From PGYR01 sp046290495 (GTDB taxonomy: Bacteria; Bacteroidota; Ignavibacteria; Kapaibacteriales; UBA2268), in contig JBKAGT010000006.1 in assembly GCA_046290495.1 (NCBI GenBank), forward strand, positions 496,001 through 560,000: DNA of 64,000 nucleotides. The letters are read 5' to 3'. Position 1 is the stretch's first letter; each line of letters starts with the position of its first letter. The translations under genes were made by a program, and so were the position numbers. Below, one piece after another: positions 16,202 through 24,573 of this stretch. The notes beneath the pieces were generated by a model. That model made no database searches and had not been told where the DNA came from. It was given only the letters and a program-made list of their open reading frames with translations.

Positions 16202-18370
16202 TTATAACATCGGAGCGATTACCAATGCAACAACAGACATAAGCTTAATCAAGATATTGATCGAAGGACCAGAAGTATCTTTGAATGGATCACCAACCGT
16301 ATCTCCAGTTACCGCTGCTTTGTGAGCTTCAGAACCTTTGGCAAGTTTAACGCCATCTACTTCAAAACCTTCCTCAATCATTTTCTTAGCGTTATCCCAT
16401 GCACCACCAGCGTTAGACTGGAAGATAGCCATAAGAACACCAGAAACAGTTACACCAGCTAGCAAACCACCTAATGTAGGTGCTTTGAATACAAAGCCAA
16501 CTACTACTGGAGTTACTACTGCCAATAGGCCTGGAATTACCATCTCTTTGATTGATGCTTTAGTTGAGATCTCAACACATTTTGCATACTCAGCAGCGCC
16601 TTCAGCTTTGTCATAAGTCGCTTTATCTTGCTCAGACCAATTTGCAGGGTCAGCGCCTTTTTCTCTCATCACACCTAAAGCCGCTTTAAGAGCAGGAATA
16701 TCTCTAAATTGTCTTCTAACTTCTTGAATCATTGACATTGCCGCTCTACCAACTGCATCCATAGCAAGTGCCGAGAATACAAATGGAAGCATAGCCCCAA
16801 CAAATAGCCCAGCCATTACTTTCGGATTTGCAATATCGATAGAAGTGATACCAGCAGTTTGCATAAATGCAGCAAATAGTGCCAATGCTGTCAATGCAGC
16901 AGATGCAATTGCGAATCCTTTACCGATTGCAGCAGTTGTGTTACCTACTGCGTCTAATTTGTCAGTTCTTTCTCTTACTTCAGGAGGAAGTTGAGCCATT
17001 TCAGCAATACCACCTGCGTTATCAGATATCGGACCGTAAGCATCTACAGCTAACTGAATACCAGTAGTAGAAAGCATACCTACAGCAGCGATTGCTATAC
17101 CGTATAAACCAGCGAATTCGAATGAAAGTAAGATTGCAGCAGCAATTAATAATATTGGAATAGCTGTTGACATCATACCAACACCCAAACCAGCAATAAT
17201 ATTAGTTGCAGAACCAGTAACAGATTGTTTTACAATATTGATAACTGGAGTTTTACCAGTACCTGTGTAATATTCAGTTATCTTACCAACGCCAAGCCCT
17301 ACAGCAAGACCAACGATTGTTGCCCAGAATACTCCCATAGAAGTAAATACTGTACCGCCATAAGTCCACTCAGCTGGCAATAAACCAGTGATAAGGAAAT
17401 ACGATACTACTAACATACCACCAGCAGCACCAAACTCACCTATATTAAGTGCAGTTTGTGGGTCGCCACCTTCTTTTACTTTCACAAAGAATGTTCCAAG
17501 TATTGAAACAATGATCCCTGCAGCAGCAAGGAATAGAGGTAATAAGATAGCACTTAGATTACCAAAAGTAGTATCTTGGAATGCATCTAAACCAAAGAAC
17601 GCTGCACCCAATACCATAGTACCAATAATTGAACCTACATAAGATTCAAATAGGTCAGCTCCCATACCAGCTACGTCACCAACATTATCACCTACGTTAT
17701 CAGCAATAGTTGCTGGGTTTAGTGGGTGATCTTCGGGGATACCTGCTTCAACTTTACCAACTAAGTCAGCTCCAACGTCAGCAGCTTTAGTGTAGATACC
17801 ACCACCAACTCTGGCGAATAATGCGATAGAAGAAGCACCGAATGAGAATCCAGTTACAACTGAGATTACAGTGTTTACATTACCAATAGTATCAACTCCG
17901 TAAATAGAAGCGAATACGATAAATAATCCACCTAATCCTAATACACCAAGTCCAACAACACCCATACCCATAACAGAGCCACCTGTGAATGCCACAGCTA
18001 ATGCTTTGTTTAGACCAGATATAGCAGAGTTAGTTGTTCTAACGTTAGCAGCAGTAGCTACACGCATACCGATAAATCCAGCCAAAGCCGAACAGAATGC
18101 ACCAACTATGAAAGATACTGCAACTAGAGGTGAAGAGTTTTCTGCAGATGCGCCTTTCCAAACTAATAGAATAGCAACAGCTACAACAAAAATACTAAGT
18201 ACTTTGTACTCAGCTTTTAGGAATGCCATTGCACCCTCTTGAATGAACTTAGCGATATTTTTCATCTTATCGCTACCTGGGTCTTGTTTGTTTACCCAAG
18301 CTGATTTGACGAATGTAAATAGCAACGCTATTACACCAGCCACAGGAATCAGATAGATTAAAGAATTCAT
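16202..18370 (-). CDS. hppA: Membrane-bound ion-pumping pyrophosphatase, K+-dependent type
   Basis: A 722-residue integral membrane protein with about 16 helices that hydrolyses PPi and pumps H+ or Na+. The substrate site is seen as DVGADLVGKVEAGIPEDHP and ADNVGDNVGDVAGMGADLFE, and near the C-terminus GDTVGDPFKDTSGPSINILIK. The motif GNTTAAIGKGFAI has Ala where K+-independent enzymes have Lys (GNTTKA), so K+ dependence is expected; many enzymes of that class pump Na+. The single gene lies between a bidirectional terminator and the STAS gene. The pumped ion is inferred, not seen. Confidence 0.95.
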   Translation of the reverse strand: MNSLIYLIPVAGVIALLFTFVKSAWVNKQDPGSDKMKNIAKFIQEGAMAFLKAEYKVLSIFVVAVAILLVWKGASAENSSPLVAVSFIVGAFCSALAGFIGMRVATAANVRTTNSAISGLNKALAVAFTGGSVMGMGVVGLGVLGLGGLFIVFASIYGVDTIGNVNTVISVVTGFSFGASSIALFARVGGGIYTKAADVGADLVGKVEAGIPEDHPLNPATIADNVGDNVGDVAGMGADLFESYVGSIIGTMVLGAAFFGLDAFQDTTFGNLSAILLPLFLAAAGIIVSILGTFFVKVKEGGDPQTALNIGEFGAAGGMLVVSYFLITGLLPAEWTYGGTVFTSMGVFWATIVGLAVGLGVGKITEYYTGTGKTPVINIVKQSVTGSATNIIAGLGVGMMSTAIPILLIAAAILLSFEFAGLYGIAIAAVGMLSTTGIQLAVDAYGPISDNAGGIAEMAQLPPEVRERTDKLDAVGNTTAAIGKGFAIASAALTALALFAAFMQTAGITSIDIANPKVMAGLFVGAMLPFVFSALAMDAVGRAAMSMIQEVRRQFRDIPALKAALGVMREKGADPANWSEQDKATYDKAEGAAEYAKCVEISTKASIKEMVIPGLLAVVTPVVVGFVFKAPTLGGLLAGVTVSGVLMAIFQSNAGGAWDNAKKMIEEGFEVDGVKLAKGSEAHKAAVTGDTVGDPFKDTSGPSINILIKLMSVVALVIAPML

Positions 18371-18498
18371 AATGTATATATATTATTTATTGAACAATAA
18401 TTATTAAATTTTCGTAATCAAAACTCAAAAATTACGCAAAATATTTGCATAATAAAAGTTATAATGTCATTGAATTATATTAGTTTATGCACAAAAAA

Positions 18499-18524
18499 AA
18501 GTCCAATGGTTATTCATTGGACTT
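18499..18524 (-). terminator. Terminator downstream of the STAS gene
   Basis: AAGTCCAATG (18499-18508) and CATTGGACTT (18515-18524) form a perfect 10-bp stem with a 6-base loop. On the minus strand it is followed by a T-run (complement of the A-run at 18493-18500). Confidence 0.85.
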
Positions 18525-18543
18525 CTATATTTAGCTTTTCGAT

Positions 18544-18894
18544 TTACTCGTCTATGTCTTTAGCATAGTTTGTGGCTTCCTCTATTGTATCACAAAATAC
18601 AAACTGGCTACCAATCTGAGAAATATCCATAATCATCTTTACCATCTCTTGTACTCCAACTAGTATAACTGGAACTCCGTGCTCATGAAGTTGTCGGTAA
18701 GCTAATAGTATACCACCTAAGCCAGCTGAGTCAATAGATTGTACAGATGAAATGTCTAATATCAATGCATCGATAGATGGTTGGCAAAGAATTAGTAGTT
18801 CCGCTTTGAAATCAGCAGATATTCTACTATTCAATGCTTCGTTTTTTAAAGTGAATATCACTATATTGTCATTATTCTCAATTGCGTATTTCAT
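18544..18894 (-). CDS. STAS-domain anti-sigma-factor antagonist-like protein
   Basis: A 116-residue single STAS domain of the SpoIIAA/RsbV type. In such partner-switching systems the unphosphorylated protein binds an anti-sigma kinase and frees a sigma factor or other target. The conserved loop SIDSAGLGG places the phosphorylatable Ser at residue 56; the preceding strand is IDALILDIS. No partner kinase or PP2C phosphatase is nearby. The start is only 17 bases from the start of the divergent glycosyltransferase gene. Confidence 0.88.
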   Translation of the reverse strand: MKYAIENNDNIVIFTLKNEALNSRISADFKAELLILCQPSIDALILDISSVQSIDSAGLGGILLAYRQLHEHGVPVILVGVQEMVKMIMDISQIGSQFVFCDTIEEATNYAKDIDE

Positions 18895-18911
18895 AACTTT
18901 CCTTTTATTTA

Positions 18912-19877
18912 ATGTCAGCTAATCACAATTTAAAAAAAATATTAATAATAAGACTATCTTCTATAGGTGATGTTGTTTTAACTTCTCATTTACCTAGAAT
19001 GATAAACAACAAATTTGCTGGCAAAGGTGGGGCAGAGGTACATTTCGTAACTAGTAGTCATATAGCTCCATTATTTACTAACAATCATCATATTTCAAAA
19101 GTTATCAGATATAGAGCAGATGTAAAGGACAGAATAAAGCAGGAAATAGAGAATGAAAAGTATGATATTGTAATAGATTTACAAAAAAATAACATAAGCT
19201 CTTTCTTGATTTCTGACTATAAGGGCGACCTAAGGGTGATAGATAAACACAGAGGTGAAAAGCTCAAGATGGTTTACCTTAAGAAATTCCCAAAAGAGGT
19301 GACTCACGTAGCAGAACGCTACTTAAATACTTGCAGAGATTTAATAATAGATGATGATAAGGGGTTAGACCTCTATCTTGAAAAGGAAGTTTCGGATAAA
19401 ATTACTGTAGGAATAGCACCAGAAGCATATCACAACACTAAAAGGTGGCTCAAAGAACGATATGCTGAACTGATAGATAGATTGACAACTTATGGATATA
19501 ATGTATCTGTTTTTGGATTAAATAATTCAAACTTAGGTAATGGAAATCAGAATGTAACTAATTACTCGGGTAGTTTGTCCTTGGTTGAAACAGCCAAGAG
19601 AATAAATGAATGTGACTACTTTATATCAAATGATACAGGCCTTATGCACATAGCTTCTGCTTGTCAGGTACCTATAGTCCTAATATTCGGTTCAAGTGTA
19701 AAGGAGTTGGGTTTCACACCATACAGAATAGACTATAAACTAGTAGAATATGATATATGGTGTCGTCCATGCTCCCACATAGGACGGAGTTTTTGTCCAT
19801 TAGGCCACTTCAAATGTATGAATGAGATAAGTGTTGAGCAAGTGTATAATAGTTTTAATAATCTGAGAGAGAAATGA
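18912..19877 (+). CDS. Glycosyltransferase family 9 (heptosyltransferase-like)
   Basis: A 321-residue GT-B enzyme of the ADP-heptose:LPS heptosyltransferase family, likely acting on the LPS core or another surface glycan at the inner membrane. The N-terminal motif KKILIIRLSSIGDVVLTSHLPR is diagnostic. The C-terminal half has CDYFISNDTGLMHIASACQVPIV and a Cys cluster WCRPCSH...CPLGHFKC common in this family. Length is normal. It overlaps the next gene by four bases (ATGA). Whether the sugar is heptose cannot be decided. Confidence 0.9.
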   Translation: MSANHNLKKILIIRLSSIGDVVLTSHLPRMINNKFAGKGGAEVHFVTSSHIAPLFTNNHHISKVIRYRADVKDRIKQEIENEKYDIVIDLQKNNISSFLISDYKGDLRVIDKHRGEKLKMVYLKKFPKEVTHVAERYLNTCRDLIIDDDKGLDLYLEKEVSDKITVGIAPEAYHNTKRWLKERYAELIDRLTTYGYNVSVFGLNNSNLGNGNQNVTNYSGSLSLVETAKRINECDYFISNDTGLMHIASACQVPIVLIFGSSVKELGFTPYRIDYKLVEYDIWCRPCSHIGRSFCPLGHFKCMNEISVEQVYNSFNNLREK

Positions 19878-20368
19878 GATATATAATATTATTAATGCTT
19901 TTAGGTTCAGCATTCATATTGAAAGGGCAAGAATTTGAAGGAAGAATAGAGCTATATGGAGATCAGTATATAATATCCGATTCAATTGTTTTAAATGAAG
20001 CTGAGAATAGCATTACCTTTCAGTCAAGGTTGAACTATAATTTAGATGGATATAAAAACTCAAGAATCAAGTCAATCCAAAAGCGGGATGGTGATTACTT
20101 AGTAACAGGACTAATTGTTGGTGCTGTGGCAAGTCCTCTGATGTATGCTTTTGTTAGAGGATATGACAAATTTACTTTTGATAGCTTTGCATTGACCAAC
20201 TTCGTTGGCATTGCTTTAGGAGTGACATTAGGAGTTATCACTAAAAAGTATACTAAAATATATAGTGATAAAGATACTGAATTTTCATTAATTGAGAAAA
20301 TAGAGATACTACCTAATTCATTTGAATATAAAATCAGTTTAATAACTTTAAATTTGAATGTTAATTAG
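19874..20368 (+). CDS. Small exported/membrane protein of unknown function
   Basis: A 164-residue protein with an N-terminal signal peptide (MRYIILLMLLGSAFILKG). The first half is polar beta-like sequence (GRIELYGDQYIISDSIVL). The second half has two hydrophobic stretches, VTGLIVGAVASPLMYAF and FVGIALGVTLGVITKKY, compatible with a hairpin of membrane helices. It starts inside the GT9 stop codon, so it is translationally coupled to the glycosyltransferase. I recognise no family. Confidence 0.72.
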   Translation: MRYIILLMLLGSAFILKGQEFEGRIELYGDQYIISDSIVLNEAENSITFQSRLNYNLDGYKNSRIKSIQKRDGDYLVTGLIVGAVASPLMYAFVRGYDKFTFDSFALTNFVGIALGVTLGVITKKYTKIYSDKDTEFSLIEKIEILPNSFEYKISLITLNLNVN

Positions 20369-20417
20369 ACTAAGTCTAATATGTCATGTTAAGAAATTGA
20401 GACATATTTAAAACAAA

Positions 20418-20447
20418 AAAAGCGATAACATATCTGCTATCGCTTTT
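20418..20447. terminator. Bidirectional terminator, copy 1 of a repeated hairpin
   Basis: AAAAGCGATA (20418-20427) and TATCGCTTTT (20438-20447) form a perfect stem with a 10-base loop ACATATCTGC... between, flanked by A and T runs. A near-identical hairpin lies exactly 2000 bases further on. Confidence 0.85.
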
Positions 20448-20472
20448 GCTAATTCTTAAAGTCGGAATTTTG

Positions 20473-22356
20473 TTATTTAGATTTTATAAACTTTCCTATC
20501 AATCGACCTGAGTTGTCTGTGATTGAATAAAAACCAGTGGCTAATGAACTAATATCTATCTCACCTCCAGTGAAATCAATTAAACTCAGAACTTTATTTC
20601 CATTTAAGTCGATTATAGAAATGTCAATTATTCCTTCAATTTCTAAAGTTATATTGTGACTAGTTGGGTTAGGGTATAAGTAAATTTGATTGTTTTCAGA
20701 ATCTTCAACAGAAGAAATACCAGATGCAGGGTTAATAATTCTGTATAATTTATACAAATCATCACCTTCATAATCTGCGAAAAAATAAATATAATTACCT
20801 AATGAATAATAATAATTACCTAGGTATGGTTTGTTGTTGGTTGCTTCTTCCAAATTGATCTGCTCTAATTGGTTCTTATAGTTGTAATAAAGCTTCTCAC
20901 TGTCGTCAATAGTGTTGATAAAAAATGTAACTCCTCCAACGTGAGATACTTTAATGTCAGAAGATCTTTCAAATTCTGTGAGTTTCTCAACTTGGTTGTA
21001 GTATAGATTAATCGAGAATAAACCAACATAATTATCGAAATAAGCTGAGTAAAATAGAAGAGAGTCTGAATATGAACCTTTAAAATAAAAAATGCCTATC
21101 TCATTATTTTCTATTTTTGCAGGGTCTATATATAATTCTGTATTTTCAAGGCTACCATCTGATTTCCAAATTTGATTATCCTTGAATTTATTTCCATTTT
21201 TAAAATATAAAAAATCACCAACTTTGATATGATTATCTGGAATATAACTTGACCATTTTTCTATTAGATTTTTTAAAATATTTTTTTTCAAATCGACAAA
21301 CCATAATGAACGAGCGGCTGTTTTAGAGCTTGTTCTAAGAAAAATATGTTCTTTAGCTTTATCTATGATCTCTATAGTGTATACTTTTTCCGAATCAAAA
21401 CCGACTTCTATATTAACAGTACCTTCTTCAGTTCCATCTGTTATCCAACCAGAGGTTGTATTTTCATCTTCATCAAGAATGTTAAAATAGAGTGAATTAC
21501 CATACAAGGCAGCATTTTCTTCATCTAGCAGACATACTTCTGTGTCATTTGCAGTAAATATTTTTTTTGTGCCATCTTTAGTTCCATCAGAAATCCATAA
21601 TTCTCTAGTTATCTGTTGATCATTTTTACACATATTAAAATAGAAGAAATCATCAGCTGCTAACACTTCAGAGTAATAACCTATATTAAAGGTACCAATG
21701 ATACTCAGTTTATCGCTCATATCTAACACACCTATTTTACTTTCTGAATGATAAGATTCAAGAAAAACAATCTTATCATTTGATAAATACATTTTATTAA
21801 TATGGAATGATTCGAACTCATCAGTAAGATTAATTGTTCCTTCTTTAGTCCCATCCGTCACCCAGAATCTTTCAGCCTGCCATACGCCAGTGGTTTTTAT
21901 GTATAATTTATTGTTTCTGATAATAAAGTTATCTATTAATTCTGAATAATGCTCGGATTCTTCAACTTCAAAAAGCATTTCTGTACCTTCTTCAGTTCCA
22001 TCAGAACTCCAAAATCTTGTCGGTATAATCTTGTCGTTTGCATTAGTAACAAAAATGAATTTGTCTCCCAATGCGGTTAATATAAAAGGATCTGAACTTC
22101 CATACTTATATAAGTCAATAACTAAATGTAATTCATTATTAAGTGTATCAATTCTGAAAAGTTCGTTACTAAACGTGCCAATCATACCTGTGAGATATAA
22201 ATCACCATTAAATTCAAAAAATGGTGTTTTATAATCATGAATATATTTCATGTCATACTCTAAGTCAAAACTAGCGCTACTAAATCTTTCAGGTTGGACT
22301 GAATAAAGGTAATATGAAGTTGTTAGTAGGGTAAGTATAATAAAAAATAGACGCAT
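20473..22356 (-). CDS. Secreted ELWxxDGT-repeat protein with T9SS sorting tail
   Basis: A 627-residue exported protein. After a signal peptide (about 1-19) it has at least five repeats built on the pattern (E/R)(L/F)W-x-x-DGT-x-x-GT, such as ELWISDGTKDGT, RFWVTDGTKEGT and RFWSSDGTEEGT, a family of presumed beta-propeller blades found in many FCB and myxobacterial surface proteins. The last ~80 residues start at YLYPNPTSHNITLEIEG and end GFYSITDNSG...GKFIKSK, a T9SS type A sorting domain. The ligand is unknown. It is a single gene with matching terminator hairpins on both sides. Confidence 0.85.
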   Translation of the reverse strand: MRLFFIILTLLTTSYYLYSVQPERFSSASFDLEYDMKYIHDYKTPFFEFNGDLYLTGMIGTFSNELFRIDTLNNELHLVIDLYKYGSSDPFILTALGDKFIFVTNANDKIIPTRFWSSDGTEEGTEMLFEVEESEHYSELIDNFIIRNNKLYIKTTGVWQAERFWVTDGTKEGTINLTDEFESFHINKMYLSNDKIVFLESYHSESKIGVLDMSDKLSIIGTFNIGYYSEVLAADDFFYFNMCKNDQQITRELWISDGTKDGTKKIFTANDTEVCLLDEENAALYGNSLYFNILDEDENTTSGWITDGTEEGTVNIEVGFDSEKVYTIEIIDKAKEHIFLRTSSKTAARSLWFVDLKKNILKNLIEKWSSYIPDNHIKVGDFLYFKNGNKFKDNQIWKSDGSLENTELYIDPAKIENNEIGIFYFKGSYSDSLLFYSAYFDNYVGLFSINLYYNQVEKLTEFERSSDIKVSHVGGVTFFINTIDDSEKLYYNYKNQLEQINLEEATNNKPYLGNYYYSLGNYIYFFADYEGDDLYKLYRIINPASGISSVEDSENNQIYLYPNPTSHNITLEIEGIIDISIIDLNGNKVLSLIDFTGGEIDISSLATGFYSITDNSGRLIGKFIKSK

Positions 22357-22417
22357 AAGAGACTCATTTCGCTGTAATAAATATAAGTTACAATATAAAA
22401 ATAATTAATAAATAAAA

Positions 22418-22447
22418 AAAAGCGATAACATCCCTGCTATCGCTTTT
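22418..22447. terminator. Terminator, copy 2 of the repeated hairpin
   Basis: AAAAGCGATA (22418-22427) and TATCGCTTTT (22438-22447) with the loop ACATCCCTGC. It differs from the copy at 20418-20447 by two loop bases. It terminates tig on the minus strand. Confidence 0.85.
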
Positions 22448-22475
22448 TACTAAATTCTAATATTTAACTAAGTAA

Positions 22476-23756
22476 TTAGTCTTCTATTTTTTCGTGAGTT
22501 TCGTAGTCCACTTCGTTAATGATAGCGAAGTCAAGCACGAAGTCCAATACTTTTTTAGAAAGTATCTTAGTCAGGAAGTTAGGGTTTTGAGCTAAGATTT
22601 GCTTCATTTGCTCTGGGTCTTGCCCATATCTCTTAGCTTCTTTTTCGACTATCGGGTCTATATCATAGTCCTCTAATTCAATTCCTTCGTTCTCTATTAT
22701 CTGATTACGAGCAAGTTCCCATTTTACAGACCTTTCTGCATTTGGTCTTAACTCTTCTTTCAGAGTGTCGTCATCTTTGCCAGCTATCTCTGGGTTTTTT
22801 TCGAATCTCTGCTTCACGTCTTGTAGCATCTGACCAACTACTTGATTTACCAACTGCTCAGGTGCAGGGATGTCGTTTGTGTCAACTAAATTATTTACGA
22901 TCTGAGTTTCTACTAACTCTCTAGTCTTTTTGTCCCACTCATCTTGCAAGTTGAAGTTGATTTCATCTTTAAGCTCATCAGCTTTTGTAATTCTTCCATT
23001 TGTAATTTTCTCTACAAACTCGTCGTTCAGCTCAGCTGGAGTTAATTTTTTTATATTCTTTACTGTTACTTTGAAGTTTTTATCTTTTATTGCTGGGTTA
23101 GCGTCTTCTGCAGTAGGAGTATAGTCAAAAGAGTCACCAACTTTTGTGTTTAGTAGCTCTTCCTTTAGTTCTGGCAAAATGTTTTTATCAGCAAGGTAAA
23201 CTTCAGTTTCGTTTGGTTCACTTAGTTCTTTACCATCATCTGATAATATCTCAGCCATTTCTACTTTTATGACATGCTGTTCATCAGTAACTTGCTCTGC
23301 TTCTTCTAACTCACCATTCTGTGCCAATATGTATTCTAGTTCTTCTTCTACTTCTTCGTCAGTAACTGTATGTACTGGCTCATCTATTGGTATTCCTTTG
23401 TAATCATTAAGAGTAATAGTTGGTAGAGTCTCAAACTCAACTACATAAGTGATTTTCTCTTCAGTTTTATCTATATCTTTTAGTACAGGTGAACCAAGAA
23501 CTTGAACGTTTTCTTCTTGAGTATAATTTCTGAATAAATCATTTACCAAGTTTTGATCTGTATCGGCTTCTATGCCAGGACCATACATTTTCTTAATCAT
23601 TTTGATTGGAACTTTACCTTTTCTGAAGCCTTCCAAATTTACTTTTGGTTGCATATCTTTGTATGCTTTTTCGTAATGTGGTTGAAGCTCTTCAGTTGTC
23701 AAACTGATAGTAAGTTCACGTTTACATTCATCTATTTTTTTTATCTCTTTTTCCAA
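22476..23756 (-). CDS. tig: Trigger factor (ribosome-associated chaperone)
   Basis: A 426-residue chaperone that binds near the ribosomal exit tunnel and shields nascent chains. The N-terminal ribosome-binding domain carries the L23-docking signature GFRKGKVP at residues 43-50. The central part is the FKBP-like PPIase domain (about 150-235), clearly diverged, and the helical C-terminal arms run to the end with EDYDIDPIVEKEAKRYG. Length fits Bacteroidota homologues. The clpP and clpX genes that often follow tig in other bacteria are not here. A separate terminator precedes it. Confidence 0.93.
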   Translation of the reverse strand: MEKEIKKIDECKRELTISLTTEELQPHYEKAYKDMQPKVNLEGFRKGKVPIKMIKKMYGPGIEADTDQNLVNDLFRNYTQEENVQVLGSPVLKDIDKTEEKITYVVEFETLPTITLNDYKGIPIDEPVHTVTDEEVEEELEYILAQNGELEEAEQVTDEQHVIKVEMAEILSDDGKELSEPNETEVYLADKNILPELKEELLNTKVGDSFDYTPTAEDANPAIKDKNFKVTVKNIKKLTPAELNDEFVEKITNGRITKADELKDEINFNLQDEWDKKTRELVETQIVNNLVDTNDIPAPEQLVNQVVGQMLQDVKQRFEKNPEIAGKDDDTLKEELRPNAERSVKWELARNQIIENEGIELEDYDIDPIVEKEAKRYGQDPEQMKQILAQNPNFLTKILSKKVLDFVLDFAIINEVDYETHEKIED

Positions 23757-23796
23757 GACAATACCTTTATTACAGTTTTAATTACTAAAAAATAAA

Positions 23797-23822
23797 ATGC
23801 TACTTCGCAATTGAAGTAGCAT
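23797..23822 (-). terminator. Terminator downstream of the peroxiredoxin gene
   Basis: ATGCTACTTC (23797-23806) and GAAGTAGCAT (23813-23822) form a perfect 10-bp stem with a 6-base loop; on the minus strand it is followed by a T-rich run. Confidence 0.85.
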
Positions 23823-23866
23823 ACAAAATTAATCTATTCTCTTTAAAAATACTAAATTATAAGAAA

Positions 23867-24415
23867 TTAAAGAGTTTTGTCGCCTGGCTTCCAGTCACAA
23901 GGAGTTAATCCACCAGCTTGTAATGCTTGTAATACACGAAGAACTTCGTCTGCGTTTCTACCTACATTTTCAGGGTGAATGACAGAATATTGTAATACAC
24001 CATCGGGATCAATAATGTAAAGACCACGAAGAGCGTATCCAGTTTCTTCTTTGTAAACTTCGTAACGCTTAGCGTTTTCACCATTGAAATCTGCTAACAA
24101 TGGGTAAGGTAAATCCTTAAGCTCATTAGCAGAAGTTCTCCATGCTAAATGAGAGAAGTGAGAGTCAGTTGAACAACCAACTACTTCTGTGTTTAATTTT
24201 TTGAATTCTTCAATTTTATGGCCAAATGAAGCAATCTCAGTTGGGCATACAAATGTGAAATCTAGTGGGTAAAAGTAAAATACTACCCATTTACCTTTGT
24301 AATCATCTAATGAGATTTGTTTGAATGCGTTGTCTGGAGTTAAGTCAGAAGCAGGTCCGCCTACTACTGCTTCTCCTTTGAATTCTGGAGCTTGTTTGCC
24401 TACTAAAAGTGACAT
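23867..24415 (-). CDS. Typical 2-Cys peroxiredoxin (AhpC/TSA family)
   Basis: A 182-residue thiol peroxidase that reduces H2O2 and organic peroxides in the cytoplasm. The active-site motif FYPLDFTFVCPTEI puts the peroxidatic Cys at residue 57. The resolving Cys is residue 173 in TPCDWKPGD near the C-terminus, as in typical 2-Cys enzymes. GCSTDSHFSHLAW and the RGLYIIDPDG strand also match. No AhpF or OxyR gene is nearby, so the electron donor is likely thioredoxin. Confidence 0.95.
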   Translation of the reverse strand: MSLLVGKQAPEFKGEAVVGGPASDLTPDNAFKQISLDDYKGKWVVFYFYPLDFTFVCPTEIASFGHKIEEFKKLNTEVVGCSTDSHFSHLAWRTSANELKDLPYPLLADFNGENAKRYEVYKEETGYALRGLYIIDPDGVLQYSVIHPENVGRNADEVLRVLQALQAGGLTPCDWKPGDKTL

Positions 24416-24523
24416 ATTTTTATCCCTTTATTTATTAAATGTTAAAAAAATGAAATAATTTTCCTCTTAAAACGAAAATTCTATTCTATTAGTGTTAGTT
24501 ACGAATAATAAATTTTGAATTTG

Positions 24524-24531
24524 TATATTTG
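24524..24531 (+). promoter_or_regulatory. Candidate -7 promoter box for topA
   Basis: TATATTTG fits the Bacteroidota -7 consensus TAnnTTTG and lies 43 bases before the topA start. A clear -33 TTTG at the usual spacing is not obvious. Confidence 0.35.
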
Positions 24532-24573
24532 CAACCGCTACATAATTTATAATGGAAAAAAAGGTTTTTTTGA

